A DNA stretch of 64,000 nt from Solidesulfovibrio carbinolicus (GCF_004135975.1 NZ_CP026538.1:2604001-2668000), one strand, 5' to 3'. Counted from the first letter of the stretch, positions 32,455 to 43,354 are shown. The notes: generated by a model from the sequence alone, not told the origin. Translations and numbers: made by a program.

Positions 32455-33294
32455 TTACGACGCTTTCTGGGCCGATGGCGGCAAACAACGCTCGTAGGGG
32501 GCCAGATGGTTGACCGGCCCGTCGCCGTCGCCCAAGTCCCAGGCCGTCTCCAAGGCCAGGTGCAAATAGTCCCGGGCCGCCTCCACCGCCTCAGGCAAGG
32601 CCTTGCCCAGGGCCAGATGGCCGGCGATGGCCGCCGAAAGCGTGCAGCCCGTGCCGTGGGTGTTGCGGGTGGCGACAAAGGGCCGCGACAACACCCATTC
32701 CCGGCCGTCGGCCAGAACCAGACGGTCCGTCACCAGGCTGTCCGAGGTCTGTCCGATCTCGAAATGGCCGCCCTTGAGCAGCACCGCCTTGGCCCCCCGG
32801 GCCAGAAGACGCCGGATGACCTCGTCGGCGTCGGCCTTGCCGCCGATGGGCAGGCCGGCCAGCAGTTCGGCCTCCAGGCGGTTGGGCGTCAGCAGATCGG
32901 CCAGGGGCAACATGCGGGTCAAAATAGCTTCCACGGCCTCGGGCATGAGTAACCGCGCCCCGGATTGGGCCACGCAGACCGGATCGACCACCAAAGGAAA
33001 ATCCTTGTCGGCCAACCCTTCGGCCACGGCCGCGATAATGGCCTCGGAAAAGAGCATTCCGGTCTTGGCCGCCCGAATGGGAAAATCGGCCCGCACGGCC
33101 CGCAGTTGCTCGGCCACAAATCCCGGCGTCGGCGCTTCGATGGCCGAAACGGCGCACGTGTTCTGGGCGGTCAGGGCGGTGATGACGGACAGGCCGTAAC
33201 AACCCTGCATCATGAAGGTCTTGAGGTCGGCCTGGATGCCGGCTCCGCCGCCGGAGTCGGAACCGGCGATGGTCAGCGCGCAGGGATGGGCCAT
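32455..33294 (-). CDS. thiD: Hydroxymethylpyrimidine/phosphomethylpyrimidine kinase
   Basis: 279 aa. [20 protein letters not shown] binds substrate; [15 protein letters not shown] and the C-terminal [18 protein letters not shown] anion-hole motif with catalytic Cys are conserved in ThiD. The enzyme phosphorylates HMP and HMP-P for thiamine synthesis. A GGAGGCGAT ribosome site precedes the ATG. No TPP riboswitch pattern was noticed upstream; it follows the YbhN-like gene by 21 bases. Confidence 0.93.
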   Translation of the reverse strand: MAHPCALTIAGSDSGGGAGIQADLKTFMMQGCYGLSVITALTAQNTCAVSAIEAPTPGFVAEQLRAVRADFPIRAAKTGMLFSEAIIAAVAEGLADKDFPLVVDPVCVAQSGARLLMPEAVEAILTRMLPLADLLTPNRLEAELLAGLPIGGKADADEVIRRLLARGAKAVLLKGGHFEIGQTSDSLVTDRLVLADGREWVLSRPFVATRNTHGTGCTLSAAIAGHLALGKALPEAVEAARDYLHLALETAWDLGDGDGPVNHLAPYERCLPPSAQKAS

Positions 33295-33315
33295 ATCGCC
33301 TCCTTGGCTTACTCG

Positions 33316-34293
33316 CTATTTCCCGGCCTCGGGCACAGCGTCCAGCGCTTCGTCGCTCTCCCGGATCTTGCTGAGCTTCAGCCCGCTTTTGGCCAGCACA
33401 AGCAGACCGGCCACAGTGACCGGAATGTACTGCACCATGTGGAGCACCAATCCGGTGGCCAGACCTTGGGCTCGGTCCACGCCGAAAAGGCCCAGGGAAA
33501 AAACCACCGCCGCCTCGAAAACGCCCAGCGCTCCGGGCGAGGACGGCATGGCCATGCCAAGGGACGAAATGACGAACACCGCCGCCGCCTGCCCAACGGT
33601 CAAGGGCAAGTCGGCCACCCATAAAAGCACCAAAAAGGTGGAACCGGCGTAGAGAACCCAGCAGACCAGGGTATAAAGCCCCAGCACGGTCATGAAGCTG
33701 GGGGTCACGCCATGCAGCACCTGAAGCTTAAGCTCGGCCAAGAACTCGGCCAACCGGTTGGACGGCATTTTTTCAATGATCCGGCCGACAAAATCCGGAT
33801 ACTGGCGCACCACCCAGAGTCCGACCCAGATGCCGCCCACGGCCGCGGCCAGGGGCACGAAAGCCATCTTGAGGTTGAAGTGGAAGGCAACGACCAAGCC
33901 CATGGCCAGGATGGCGTTTAAATCGAAAAAGCGCTCCCAAAAGACCATGGTGATGCTGCGCGAGAGCGAAAACCGGCATTCCCGGCGCAGGTAAAAGGCC
34001 TTGGCCAATTCGCCGAGCTTGGCCGGCACGATGTTGTTGACGGCCATGGACATGAGAAAGGCTTTGAAACACACCCAGTTGCCGGCGCAAAAGCCCGACA
34101 GAAAATTGAGGCGAAAGGCCATGACGCCGTAGCCCACAAAGGAAAAGAGCACCGTCCAGAACAGAGCAACGTCGTCAAAACGGACTATGGCGTCCCAGAT
34201 TTCCGAAAAATTGAGTCCCCAGAAGGCGTAGACCAGACAACCTCCCACCAGGGCCAGGCGCACAATCAAGCTGGCGGCTTTCTTTACAAGCAT
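33316..34293 (-). CDS. YbhN/UPF0104 (lysylphosphatidylglycerol synthase TM-like) membrane protein
   Basis: 325 aa with about eight hydrophobic segments. [17 protein letters not shown] near residue 80 and [20 protein letters not shown] near 250 are the two conserved motifs of the LPG_synthase_TM family of flippase-like proteins. The soluble MprF transferase domain is absent, so a lipid transport or flippase role is plausible but unproven. GGAGGAA lies 9 bases before the ATG at 34293; the in-frame ATG at 34311 is less likely. Confidence 0.82.
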   Translation of the reverse strand: MLVKKAASLIVRLALVGGCLVYAFWGLNFSEIWDAIVRFDDVALFWTVLFSFVGYGVMAFRLNFLSGFCAGNWVCFKAFLMSMAVNNIVPAKLGELAKAFYLRRECRFSLSRSITMVFWERFFDLNAILAMGLVVAFHFNLKMAFVPLAAAVGGIWVGLWVVRQYPDFVGRIIEKMPSNRLAEFLAELKLQVLHGVTPSFMTVLGLYTLVCWVLYAGSTFLVLLWVADLPLTVGQAAAVFVISSLGMAMPSSPGALGVFEAAVVFSLGLFGVDRAQGLATGLVLHMVQYIPVTVAGLLVLAKSGLKLSKIRESDEALDAVPEAGK

Positions 34294-34341
34294 CGCGGGC
34301 CATTCCTCCATGGAGCCGGGGCCGTCCCGGCGTTTGGGCGA

Positions 34342-36516
34342 TCAGACATTGAAAAGCTCTCGCAGGCGGTAATTGAGGTGCGTGTAGCGCCGCTCGCCGC
34401 CGGCGTTTTTGAGGCCCAGGGTCAGGGCCCGGCGGCTGCCCACGAGCACGGCCAGTTTCCTGGCCCGGGTCAGCGCGGTGTAGATCAGGTTGCGGCGCAA
34501 CATCACGTAATGCTGGGTCAAAAACGGGGCCACCACGGCCGGATATTCACTGCCCTGGGATTTGTGGATGCTCACGGCGTAGGCCGGAGCCAGCTCGTCC
34601 AGCTCAGTGCGGTCATAGGGGACGTCGCGTCCGTCGAAGGTGACGACGAGCGAACCCTCTTCGGGATCGGCGGCCGTGACGTGTCCCAGGTCGCCGTTGA
34701 AGACGTCCTTTTCGTAATTATTTTTCGTCTGCAACACCCGGTCGCCCAGGCGAAACATCGCGTTGCCCCGAATGACCGTCGGCCCCGAGGGATTAAGCCG
34801 TGCCCGCAGCGCCTCATTGAGCGCCTGGGTGCCGGCCTCGCCCTTGTGCATGGGCGAGAGCACCTGGACGTCGCGCATGGGATCAAGGCCATAGACCTGG
34901 GGGATGCGCTCGGCCACAAGCGTAGCGATCAGATCGCGCACGGCGGCCGGATCGTCCTGCTCGACCCAAAAAAAATCGGCCTCGGGCGGCTTTTTCTCGG
35001 CCGCCTGGGGAAACTGGCCGTTGTTGACCCGGTGGGCGTTGACCACGATCATGCTTTCCCGGGCCTGGCGAAAAATGTGCGTCAGCCGCGCGCTGCCCAC
35101 GGACTGGCTGCCCAGCACGTCCTCCAGGACGTTGCCCGCCCCCACCGACGGCAACTGGTCGGCGTCGCCGACGAGGATAAGCCGCGAGGTAAACGGCAAG
35201 GCCCGCAGCATGTGCCCGCAAAGCCTGGCGTCGAGCATGCTGACCTCGTCGACCAAAAGCGCGTCGGCCTTGAGCTTGTTGTCCTCGCACACGGCAAACG
35301 AGCCGTCGGGCGTGGACTGGAGCAGCCGGTGAAGCGTGGCGGCCGGGTGGCCGGTCGCTTCGGAAAGCCGTTTGGCCGCCCGGCCCGTGGGCGCGGCAAG
35401 TTTGACTTTTAACGACAGCTTGTCAAGGGCGGCCACCACCATGCGGGTGATGGTGGTCTTGCCGGTGCCGGGTCCGCCGGTGATGACGAAGACCTTGTTG
35501 TCGCAGGCGTCGATGACGGCTTGCCGTTGTTCGGGGGAAAGCTGGATGCGGGCCTCGGACTCCAGGGCCGGCAGGAGCTTTTCCACCTTGCCGCGCAGCT
35601 GGGCGCCGGGATGCCCGGCCAGATCGTGGATGCGCCGGGCGATTTCGGTCTCCAAGGCGTAGAAATGACGCAGATAGACGGCGGCCTCGATGCCCTGCTC
35701 GGGCAGGGGCTCGACCTTGACGCGCTTGAGTTCCTCCAGCCCGCCAAGGCCCTCCTCCAGGCGCTCGGAAGCCACGTCGCCGACCAGGGCGGCGGTTTTC
35801 TCGAACAGCACGTCCTTGGGCGCAAACAGATGTCCCTGCTCGCCCATGGAAAACAGCACGTAGGCCAGGGCGGCCTGGACGCGTTCGGGGCTGTCCGGGG
35901 CAAACCCCAGGCGCAGGGCCATGGCGTCGGCGGTCTTGAAAGCGATGCCGCGAATTTCATAGGCCAGTTCGTAGGGATTGGCCCGGATGCGGGCCTCGGC
36001 GGCGTTGCCGTAAAGCCGCTGGATCTTGGCGGCGTGGGTGGTGGCGATCTCGTGGGTCTGGAGAAAAAGCATCAGCGAGCGGATCTCGTTTTGGGCGTCC
36101 CAGGAGGCCTTGATCTCGGCCAGCTTTTTCTTGCCCACGCCTTCCACGGAAAGCAGCTTGTCCGGCTCTTTGTCCAGGATGTCGAGGACCTTCTCGCCAA
36201 AGGCGTCCACCAGGCGCGAGGCCAAAATGCCGCCCACGCCCTTGATCTGGCCCGAGGCCAGGTAGCGGCGGATGCCGTTTAAGGTAGCCGGCATCTCGCG
36301 CACGGCGGTGGTCACCTGGAACTGGCGGCCATACTTGGGATGGGTGGCGAATTCGCCAGTGACCCGCAAGAGTTCCCCGGGCGTGACCTTTTGCATGCGC
36401 CCGACAATGGAAAACGGTCCCGGTTCGGCCTTGGAGCCGACCCGGGCGATGAGGTAGCCGTTTTCCTCGTTGAAAAAGGTGACGGTCTCGATTTCGACCG
36501 TAAGCTCGACTGCCAT
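34342..36516 (-). CDS. recD2: RecD2-type ATP-dependent DNA helicase
   Basis: 724 aa. An N-terminal OB-like domain (about 1-85) and helix-hairpin-helix repeats (ASGQIKGVGGILASRLVDAF, then DKLLSVEGVGKKKL) precede the superfamily 1B helicase core. The core has Walker A VITGGPGTGKTTITR, LLVDEVSMLD (motif II), LVGDADQLPSVGAGNVL (motif III) and the C-terminal VSIHKSQGSEYPAV. RecD2 is a 5'-3' helicase of organisms without RecBC and helps repair and replication-fork processing. It follows recR by 24 bases on the minus strand. Confidence 0.93.
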   Translation of the reverse strand: MAVELTVEIETVTFFNEENGYLIARVGSKAEPGPFSIVGRMQKVTPGELLRVTGEFATHPKYGRQFQVTTAVREMPATLNGIRRYLASGQIKGVGGILASRLVDAFGEKVLDILDKEPDKLLSVEGVGKKKLAEIKASWDAQNEIRSLMLFLQTHEIATTHAAKIQRLYGNAAEARIRANPYELAYEIRGIAFKTADAMALRLGFAPDSPERVQAALAYVLFSMGEQGHLFAPKDVLFEKTAALVGDVASERLEEGLGGLEELKRVKVEPLPEQGIEAAVYLRHFYALETEIARRIHDLAGHPGAQLRGKVEKLLPALESEARIQLSPEQRQAVIDACDNKVFVITGGPGTGKTTITRMVVAALDKLSLKVKLAAPTGRAAKRLSEATGHPAATLHRLLQSTPDGSFAVCEDNKLKADALLVDEVSMLDARLCGHMLRALPFTSRLILVGDADQLPSVGAGNVLEDVLGSQSVGSARLTHIFRQARESMIVVNAHRVNNGQFPQAAEKKPPEADFFWVEQDDPAAVRDLIATLVAERIPQVYGLDPMRDVQVLSPMHKGEAGTQALNEALRARLNPSGPTVIRGNAMFRLGDRVLQTKNNYEKDVFNGDLGHVTAADPEEGSLVVTFDGRDVPYDRTELDELAPAYAVSIHKSQGSEYPAVVAPFLTQHYVMLRRNLIYTALTRARKLAVLVGSRRALTLGLKNAGGERRYTHLNYRLRELFNV

Positions 36517-36540
36517 GGCGTTTGCGGCGGCGTCCGAGGT

Positions 36541-37155
36541 TTAGAGGTCCTGCCGGTAACGCAGGGACTGGGACAGGGTTTCCTTGTCCACGTACTTGAC
36601 CTCGGCTCCAAGGGGGATGCCCTGGGCCAGCCGCGTCAGGCGCACGGCCGGAAACTCCCGCTCCAGCAAATTTTTGATGTGGGAAGCGGTGGTTTCGGCG
36701 GCCAGGGTTGCACCAAGAGCCAGGATGCATTCCGTGACCGCGCCCTCGGCCAGCTTGGCCCGCAGCACGTCCAGGCGCAGTTGACCGGGCGACACGCCTT
36801 CGAGCGGATCCAGCAGACCGCCCAGGACCAGATAGCGGCCGGCGTAGAGGCCGGTCTCTTCCATCTGCATGATGGCGTCCCACTGGGCCACGAGACAGAG
36901 CTGTTCGCCGTTTCGGGTCGGATCGGCGCACACCGGGCACACCGGCGTCTCGGACAGCGAGGCGCAGTGAACGCACAGGCACAGCCGTTCGCGCAGGCGC
37001 AGGATGGCCTCGCCCAGGCCGTCGGCCCGGGGGCGCGGCCATTCGAGCAGCGTCATGGCCACCTTAAGCGCCGACTTGGGGCCAAGGCCGGGCAATTTGG
37101 CCAGCTGGTCCACCAGTTCGGCCAGGGGAACGGGCAAGGTCGTCTGGGATGCCAT
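36541..37155 (-). CDS. recR: Recombination mediator protein RecR
   Basis: 204 aa. The helix-hairpin-helix LAKLPGLGPKSALKVAMTLL lies at the N-terminus. The Cys4 zinc finger is CVHCASLSETPVCPVC, and a Toprim domain contains EGVSPGQLRLDVLRA. RecR with RecO/RecF loads RecA at gaps. It lies 66 bases downstream of ybaB in the usual dnaX-ybaB-recR order. Confidence 0.95.
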   Translation of the reverse strand: MASQTTLPVPLAELVDQLAKLPGLGPKSALKVAMTLLEWPRPRADGLGEAILRLRERLCLCVHCASLSETPVCPVCADPTRNGEQLCLVAQWDAIMQMEETGLYAGRYLVLGGLLDPLEGVSPGQLRLDVLRAKLAEGAVTECILALGATLAAETTASHIKNLLEREFPAVRLTRLAQGIPLGAEVKYVDKETLSQSLRYRQDL

Positions 37156-37221
37156 GTTCGGGATTCCGCCTAGGGGCGCGGGCGGCGGGACAAGGCATCG
37201 CCCCTTCCCGCCGCCTGTCGG

Positions 37222-37533
37222 TTAGAACAGGCCGGGAACCTTGATGCCGCCGGTGATCTGCCCCATTTCGGCTTCCATCATGGCCTTGGCCTTCTTGATG
37301 CCGTCGTTGACGGCGGACAGGACCAGGTCCTGGAGCATTTCCACGTCATTGGGGTCCACGGCCGTCTTGTCGATGGTCAGGGACTTCAGTTCGTTGGAAC
37401 CGGACACCACGGCCACGACCATGCCGCCGCCGGCCGTGCCTTCCACGGTGCGCTCCTGCAGGTCTTCCTGGAGCTTGGCCATCTTTTTCTGCATGACCTG
37501 GGCTTGGCGCACCAGTTCGTTCATTCCTTTCAT
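37222..37533 (-). CDS. ybaB: YbaB/EbfC-family nucleoid-associated protein
   Basis: 103 aa. MKGMNELVRQAQVMQKKMAK begins the helical arm; AGGGMVVAVVSGSNELKSL and the C-terminal GIKVPGLF are typical. The protein forms a tweezer-like dimer that binds DNA. It sits 12 bases after dnaX. Confidence 0.93.
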   Translation of the reverse strand: MKGMNELVRQAQVMQKKMAKLQEDLQERTVEGTAGGGMVVAVVSGSNELKSLTIDKTAVDPNDVEMLQDLVLSAVNDGIKKAKAMMEAEMGQITGGIKVPGLF

Positions 37534-37545
37534 GGGCTACCTCCT

Positions 37546-39516
37546 CTAGCGGGGCTTTCGTTCGATGATTTCGGCGTCAAAGGCCGTGACGGCCTGGCGC
37601 ACTTCCGGGTGGTTGTCGACGTAGTCCCGCAGGTCATGGGGCGACATGCGGTCGCTGGCCGCCTCGCCCTCGGTCAGACGCACGGTCACGCCGGGGCCGA
37701 AATAGGCTTCGGCGGCTTCGGTGAGCTGGCGCAGCTTGTCGGGATGGGCCAGACGGCCGCGGTGAAAGGCGTTGGCGCAGCTGATGACCAGTTCGCCCGG
37801 GGCCGGATCGGGCGAAAACGCGCCCTGGGCGTGCTTGAGGGCCACCATGTCGCTGCCCCGGCCGGCCTGGCGCAAAAAACCGTCCCAGGTGCGAGGACCG
37901 GCCGGCGCGGCCTGGGGCGGGCGCGGCGCGGCCCCGTGGTCGGTCGGACCGGGGGCCTGCCCTGGAGCGGCAAAAGATGGGGCCTGGACCGCTCCTGACG
38001 GGGAATAGCCGGCGGCGGCCGGTACGGCGGTCGGAGCCTGGGCCGAGGGAGCCGAGCCGTTGGCCGGACCGGAGGCGGCATAGGCCGTGGGCGCTTCAGG
38101 CCGGGATGTCGGCGGCGCGGCCTGGGGCGGATAACCCCGAGGCGCGGCGGACTGGGTGGGCGGCGCGTCACCGGGACCGGCGGCCGGCCGGCCGTAACCG
38201 CCCTGATCCCGACCAGAGCCGATCTCGGGCTGGCCGTAGGGCGTGACCTGGTCGGCCAGGGGCTGAGGCCGGTAGCCGCCGGAGCGCGGCCCCTGGGGCT
38301 GGCGCGGGGCCGATCCGCCGCCCTGCCCGCCGGGGCGACCGGACGGGACGCCCGAGCCGCCCGAACCACCGGGACCAGAGGCCGCCGGCGCGGCGCAGGA
38401 AGCGAGATTTTGCAGCGGCAGCAGGCGCGGCAGATAGGCCATGTTGAGCAGCAGCAGCTCCAAAGCCAAGGCCGGCTCCAGGCTCGTCTGCACCCGACGC
38501 TGGCCTTCCAGGGTCATCTGCCAGCAGGCATGGATGTGGGCGGCCTCGATGCGCCCGGACCAGACCAGCCATTCGCCGGCCTCCTCGGCCGGTAGGTCGA
38601 CCACGGGCAAGGCCCGCTCGCCGGCTTGGCGCAGGAGAAAGAGGTTGCGCCACATGGAAGCCAGCTCGCGCAGGAAAAAACCGATGTCCAGGCCCTTGTC
38701 CAGAACCTGGCGCAAAAGCTCCACCACCACCGGCCCATCCTCGGCCCGGATGGCTTCGATGAGCCCGAAAAACACTTCCTGGCCGGCCAGCCCAAGGACG
38801 CCACGGGCGTCGGCTTCGGTGAGTTCGGCCCCGCCCAGGGCCAAAACCTGGGCCAGGAGCGACATGGAATCGCGCACGCTGCCGGCCCCGCGCCGGGCAA
38901 TGAGGCTCACGGCCTTGGCCTCGTAGGGCACGGCCTCGCGCGTGAGCACGCTGGACAGGTGGGCTTCCAACTCGCTCTGGGCCAGGCGCTTGAACAGATA
39001 GTGCTGGCAACGGCTGATGATGGTGGCCGGAAACTTGTGGGGCTCGGTGGTGGCCAGGATGAAGGTGACGCGTCCGGGCGGCTCTTCCAGGGTTTTGAGC
39101 AGCGCGTTGAAAGCCGCCGTGGTCAGCATGTGGGCTTCGTCGATGATGAAGACCTTGTAGCGGCTGTTAAGCGGCGCGTAGCCCACGTCTTCCTTCAGGC
39201 GCCGGGCGTCGTCAACCTTGCCGTGGGTGGCGGCGTCGATCTCGATGACGTCGGGCGAGACCCCGGCCGTGATCTGACGGCATTGGGAGCAGACGTTGCA
39301 GGGTTCGCCCGTGGGCGCGGTCTCGCAGTTAAGCGCCTTGGCCAGCACCCGGGCCAGGGTGGTCTTGCCCACGCCGCGTGTGCCGCTGAAAAGATAGGCC
39401 GGCGCGATGCGGTCCTCGGCCGCGGCCCGGGACAGGATGCGCTTGACGGCGTCCTGCCCGGCCACGTCGGCGAAACGCTGGGGCCGGTATTTGGCGGTAA
39501 GGCTTATTGTGCTCAT
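37546..39516 (-). CDS. dnaX: DNA polymerase III subunits gamma/tau
   Basis: 656 aa. The clamp-loader AAA+ domain has Walker A SGTRGVGKTTLARVLAKALN, four zinc cysteines around CNVCSQC, Walker B FIIDEAHMLT and the sensor ATTEPHKFPATIISRCQHY. A long Pro/Gly/Ala-rich linker (about 375-530) is followed by a tau-like C-terminal domain. I saw no A-rich slippery stretch in the coding strand that would predict programmed frameshifting to gamma. Confidence 0.95.
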   Translation of the reverse strand: MSTISLTAKYRPQRFADVAGQDAVKRILSRAAAEDRIAPAYLFSGTRGVGKTTLARVLAKALNCETAPTGEPCNVCSQCRQITAGVSPDVIEIDAATHGKVDDARRLKEDVGYAPLNSRYKVFIIDEAHMLTTAAFNALLKTLEEPPGRVTFILATTEPHKFPATIISRCQHYLFKRLAQSELEAHLSSVLTREAVPYEAKAVSLIARRGAGSVRDSMSLLAQVLALGGAELTEADARGVLGLAGQEVFFGLIEAIRAEDGPVVVELLRQVLDKGLDIGFFLRELASMWRNLFLLRQAGERALPVVDLPAEEAGEWLVWSGRIEAAHIHACWQMTLEGQRRVQTSLEPALALELLLLNMAYLPRLLPLQNLASCAAPAASGPGGSGGSGVPSGRPGGQGGGSAPRQPQGPRSGGYRPQPLADQVTPYGQPEIGSGRDQGGYGRPAAGPGDAPPTQSAAPRGYPPQAAPPTSRPEAPTAYAASGPANGSAPSAQAPTAVPAAAGYSPSGAVQAPSFAAPGQAPGPTDHGAAPRPPQAAPAGPRTWDGFLRQAGRGSDMVALKHAQGAFSPDPAPGELVISCANAFHRGRLAHPDKLRQLTEAAEAYFGPGVTVRLTEGEAASDRMSPHDLRDYVDNHPEVRQAVTAFDAEIIERKPR

Positions 39517-39564
39517 CGAGGCGGTCCGGGCGGCTGCACTACGGTCGCAGCCGCCCGGTAACGG

Positions 39565-40491
39565 TTACAGGCTGTAACGGCGCAGCCAGTTGGCGTAGGC
39601 CGGGGTTTCGCCCTTGACCACCTTGAAGAAGGCGGCCTGCAGGGCCTTGGCCACCGGTCCGGCATGGCCTTCGCCGATGACCCGGCGGTCGAGTTCGCGG
39701 ATGGGGGTCAGCTCGGCGGCGGTACCGGAGAAAAAGGCCTCGTCGGCCATGTAGACTTCGTCGCGGGTGAAAAGCTGCTCCACCACCTCATAGCCGAGTT
39801 CCTTGGCCAGGGTGATGAGGCTGTCCCGGGTGATGCCGGCCAGGATGGAGGTCAAGGGCGGGGTCTTGATGACGCCTTTCTTGACGATGAAGACGTTTTC
39901 GCCTGAACCTTCGGCCACGTAGCCGGTGGGATCAAGCAGCAGGGCCTCGTCGTAGCCGTCGGCCAGGGCTTCGGTCTTGGCCAGCACGGAGTTGACGTAG
40001 TTGCCGGCCACCTTGGCCTTGGTCATCATGACGTTAACGTGATGGCGAGTGTAGCTCGACGTGCAGATACGGATGCCGCGCTCCAGGGCCTCGGCGCCGA
40101 GATAGGCGCCCCAGGGCCACACGGCGATGGCCACGCGCACCGGGTTGGGGCCGGGGTTGACGCCCATGGCCTCGCCGGAGCCGATGAAAATCAGCGGCCG
40201 GATGTAGCCGGCGGTCATTTTATTGGCCCTAAGCGTCTCGACGCAGGCCTCGGCCAGCTGTTCGTGGCTGAAGGGCACCTTCATGCCCATGACCTTGGCC
40301 GAGCCGAGCAGACGCTCGATATGCTCGTTCAGGCGAAAAACGGCCGACGAGCCGTCAGTGCATTCGTAGGCCCGGATGCCCTCGAACACGCCCACGCCGT
40401 AATGCAGCGTATGGGTCAGGACATGCACGTTGGCCTGGTCCCAGGGCACCATCGCGCCGTCCATCCAGATGAAATCAGTCCGAACACCCAT
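39565..40491 (-). CDS. ilvE: Branched-chain amino-acid aminotransferase
   Basis: 308 aa class IV PLP enzyme. [36 protein letters not shown] and [15 protein letters not shown] are family signatures; the PLP lysine is in [17 protein letters not shown]. It catalyses the last step of Ile/Leu/Val synthesis and the first of their degradation. The start at 40491 places homology at [13 protein letters not shown] sigma-70 type promoter lies at 40578-40606, so ilvE may head the run into dnaX. Confidence 0.93.
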   Translation of the reverse strand: MGVRTDFIWMDGAMVPWDQANVHVLTHTLHYGVGVFEGIRAYECTDGSSAVFRLNEHIERLLGSAKVMGMKVPFSHEQLAEACVETLRANKMTAGYIRPLIFIGSGEAMGVNPGPNPVRVAIAVWPWGAYLGAEALERGIRICTSSYTRHHVNVMMTKAKVAGNYVNSVLAKTEALADGYDEALLLDPTGYVAEGSGENVFIVKKGVIKTPPLTSILAGITRDSLITLAKELGYEVVEQLFTRDEVYMADEAFFSGTAAELTPIRELDRRVIGEGHAGPVAKALQAAFFKVVKGETPAYANWLRRYSL

Positions 40492-40577
40492 GATCCAACC
40501 CTCGTGCTGGAGCGTTTCCCGGGGAGCTTCCCGGATGGCGTCATGATGGCGCCGCATACCCGAAACGGAAACGCCCA

Positions 40578-40606
40578 TGTGTAGGCGCTTTGCCCGGCCG
40601 GGTCAA
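40578..40606 (-). promoter_or_regulatory. Sigma-70 type promoter upstream of ilvE
   Basis: On the minus strand TTGACC (40606-40601) and TACACA (40583-40578) are 17 bases apart, in the gap between the chemoreceptor gene and ilvE. It predicts a leader of about 80 bases. Confidence 0.55.
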
Positions 40607-40620
40607 GGCGGCTCGGCCGA

Positions 40621-42402
40621 TCAGGACGGCAGGGCCGCCAAGGTTGCCTCGCCCCGCAACTCCTCAATAAGCGCCTCGATGACCCTGGCCTGCTCGGACA
40701 GATCGGCCAGGGCCTGGGCCGCCTGCTCCATGGCCTCGGCCGTATCCTGGGAGACCGTTCCCACAGCGGCCACGGCCGCTTCAATGGAATCCGAGGCCGC
40801 TGACTGCTGCTGGGAGGCGGCGGCGATGGAGCGCACCTGATCCGAAGCCGTTTCCACGAGGCCCACGATGGCGGACAGGGCCTGGCCGGACTCACCGGCC
40901 AACTGGTTGGCCGATTCGATGGCGGCCACGGCCTCGCCCACGCCGGACACGCTGCGGCGCGCCCCGGCCTGGATGTCGCGCACGGCCTGGCCGACCTCGG
41001 CCGTGGCGGCCATGGTTTTTTCGGCCAGCTTTCGGACCTCGTCGGCCACCACGGCAAAGCCGCGCCCGGCTTCGCCGGCCCGGGCCGCCTCAATGGCGGC
41101 ATTGAGCGCCAGGAGATTGGTCTGGTCGGCGATGTCGGCAATAACGCCCAGCACCCGGCCGATGCCCTCGGCCTGGCCGCCCAGGGCGTCCATGTCCCGG
41201 GCCAGGGTTTGGGCCTTGTCCCGGGCCGTGCCAATGCCGGCCATGGCCCGGCGCACCACGTCGGAGCCGGCGCTGGCCTTGTCCCGGGCCGAGGCGGCGG
41301 TGACGTCGGCCGTGGCCGCGCTTTGGGCCACGTCGAGCACGGTGGCGCTCATCTCGCCCATGGAGGCGGCGGCCTCGGCCAGACGCGAGGACTGCTCGCG
41401 CGCGCCGTGGGTGGCCCGGTCCACATGCCCCGACAAGGAGGCGGCGGCGGCGGACAGGGTTCCTGCCACCTCGGACAGGCGCTGGGCGGCCTGGTGCATG
41501 CCGTCGCGGCGGGCGTTTTCGGCGGCCAGACGCAGGCCGTCGGCTTCTTCCATGGCTTGGCAAGCCTTGGCTGCCTCGCCGGCCGCCTCCTCGCCCCGAG
41601 CCGTTGCGGCGGCGATGTTATCACGCAGGGCGGCGAGCATCCGACGCATGGATGCCGCCAGCGCGGCAATTTCGTCGCGGCCGGACACGTCCAGGTCGGC
41701 TTCGAGATCGCCGTCGGCCACGGCCTTGGCAAAGGCCACGCCCTTGCCCAGAGGCCGGGTGATGGACAGCGTGATGACGATGCCCAGGGCGGCGGAAAGC
41801 AGCAGGCAGGCGGCCACGGCCGCCGTCAGGAACATGGTGCGCCGGTGGACGTCTTCCAGGGAGGACACGGCCAGGGCGTCGGCCTGGCCGCGGCTGCGTT
41901 CGAGGAGAAACCCCAGCGCCTCCATGGCCTTTTTCTGGGAGAGCTGGGACATGCCGATGGAGAGCGTGAGCGCGTTGCTGCGCTTGCCTGCGGCGACCAG
42001 TTCAAGGACTTGGGCATTGGTCTTGCGCCAGCCAGCCAGGGCCTCGTTGAAGGCCTTCCACTGGGCCGCCTCTTCCTCGTTCAGAGGGATTCGATCAACA
42101 ATCTCGCGCCCGGCGTCGGCCAGGGCCAGGCCGGCCCGAAGATTCTCGCGCTGGCGCTCGAATTCCTTGGAATTGGCCAGTTCCGGCACGAGGATGGTGC
42201 GCTCGGCCGACTGGGCGGCGATCAGGCCTTCCTTGACCATGCCCAGGCCGGCCACGCACGGCAGGACGTCGCCCGTCACCTGGGACAAGGCCGATCCGAG
42301 ACCGACCAGCCCCTGATAGCCGAGAACCCCGACGACCAGGGTGAGCAGCGCGGTGACGCACACCAATGAAAACAGCTTGACGCCGACCTTGACGTTGCCC
42401 AT
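40621..42402 (-). CDS. Methyl-accepting chemotaxis protein (4-helix-bundle sensor)
   Basis: 593 aa. TM1 is at about residues 9-30; a periplasmic helical domain of about 155 residues resembles 4HB_MCP; TM2 is at about 188-212; then a HAMP domain ([20 protein letters not shown]). The signalling tip [20 protein letters not shown] is near residue 425. The start at 42402 is chosen because AAGGAG lies 7 bases upstream; the ATG at 42408 is too close to it. The ligand is unknown. Confidence 0.92.
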   Translation of the reverse strand: MGNVKVGVKLFSLVCVTALLTLVVGVLGYQGLVGLGSALSQVTGDVLPCVAGLGMVKEGLIAAQSAERTILVPELANSKEFERQRENLRAGLALADAGREIVDRIPLNEEEAAQWKAFNEALAGWRKTNAQVLELVAAGKRSNALTLSIGMSQLSQKKAMEALGFLLERSRGQADALAVSSLEDVHRRTMFLTAAVAACLLLSAALGIVITLSITRPLGKGVAFAKAVADGDLEADLDVSGRDEIAALAASMRRMLAALRDNIAAATARGEEAAGEAAKACQAMEEADGLRLAAENARRDGMHQAAQRLSEVAGTLSAAAASLSGHVDRATHGAREQSSRLAEAAASMGEMSATVLDVAQSAATADVTAASARDKASAGSDVVRRAMAGIGTARDKAQTLARDMDALGGQAEGIGRVLGVIADIADQTNLLALNAAIEAARAGEAGRGFAVVADEVRKLAEKTMAATAEVGQAVRDIQAGARRSVSGVGEAVAAIESANQLAGESGQALSAIVGLVETASDQVRSIAAASQQQSAASDSIEAAVAAVGTVSQDTAEAMEQAAQALADLSEQARVIEALIEELRGEATLAALPS

Positions 42403-42499
42403 GGCCATGCTCCTTTGTACGATCAGACGCGATGGCGTCCAGGATCAGCCGTTGGTGAACGCGCAAACGCATCGTCTTTGCAAAGGCGCCGACGCCCTG

Positions 42500-43354
42500 T
42501 CAATGGCCCTGGGCCGGCGGCGGTTCGTCCAAGACGCCGGGAGGTTTTTCCAAGGTAGCGGCGGAAAGCGGCGGTTCCGTGGCGGCCTCGCCTCGGGCCA
42601 GGGATTCAAGGTAGGCCAGAAAGGCCCGCCCCTCCGGGAATTCGGGATTGAGCCGAAGGGCTTGTCCCAGCATGGCCCGGCAGCTTTTCACGCGCCCTTT
42701 CTCAAATAGCGTACGGGCCATGTTGTAGAGCAAATGTTCGTCGGTGTCACACAGGCGGTAGGCCTGGCTGTAATAGCGCATGGCCTCGTCGTACATGCCA
42801 AGCTTGCGCATCTGGATGCCGAATTCGTTGAACAGGTGTTTGTGTTCGGGCGTAAAGGCCGCATCAATGCGCATGATCTTATGGAAGACCACGTCGGCAT
42901 TATGCTTCTCCTGACGCTCCAGATAGGTTAGCCCCAAGCCAAAGGCCGCCCGGACATGTTCTTCGTCCAGTTGCAGCACGCCCTTGTATTCGAACTCGGC
43001 GGCGAAAAGCTCCTGGCGTTCCCGGTGGCCGTCGGCCGCGCTGACCGCCTCCTCCAGACGGCGCATGACCGGAACGACCTTGTTGAGATAGATTGAGGGT
43101 TCGGGCTGATACTGGGTGAAGAGCTGCTCGCGGCTGATGGCCCGCCGGGTTCCGGTGGGAATGAAATCGCGGCTTAAACGCTGCATGAACACCTGGTCCG
43201 AATCGGCGGGTTGCTCGGCGTAGAAAAACAGGCGCTGCCCGGCCCGGCCGATGCCGCCGATGCCCAAAAACTTCTGGGATTCAATGGAAAACACGCCCTT
43301 GACGGGCTTGTGGCCCGACCGGGGCCTGGCTTGTGAAGAAGGGGGCTGTTGCAT
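42500..43354 (-). CDS. TPR-repeat protein
   Basis: 284 aa, no signal peptide. After a basic N-terminus and the motif GVFSIESQKFLGIGGIGRAG, it contains four to five tetratricopeptide-like repeats from about residue 130 to 255 (EFEYKGVLQLDEEHVRAAFG, NEFGIQMRKLGMYDEAMRYY, ARTLFEKGRVKSCRAMLGQA). TPRs mediate protein contacts. It is divergent from the HD-GYP gene. The start at 43354 is chosen over further upstream codons because conservation-like composition begins there; the function is not identifiable. Confidence 0.72.
   Translation of the reverse strand: MQQPPSSQARPRSGHKPVKGVFSIESQKFLGIGGIGRAGQRLFFYAEQPADSDQVFMQRLSRDFIPTGTRRAISREQLFTQYQPEPSIYLNKVVPVMRRLEEAVSAADGHRERQELFAAEFEYKGVLQLDEEHVRAAFGLGLTYLERQEKHNADVVFHKIMRIDAAFTPEHKHLFNEFGIQMRKLGMYDEAMRYYSQAYRLCDTDEHLLYNMARTLFEKGRVKSCRAMLGQALRLNPEFPEGRAFLAYLESLARGEAATEPPLSAATLEKPPGVLDEPPPAQGH

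Noticed and set aside
37546-39516. Possible programmed frameshift in dnaX
   Set aside because: No A-rich slippery heptamer or long A/T homopolymer near the AAA+/tau boundary in the coding strand.
40868-42316. Plus-strand open frame (482 codons) opposite the chemoreceptor
   Set aside because: Ala/Ser/Arg-rich shadow created by the repetitive helical coding pattern of the chemoreceptor.
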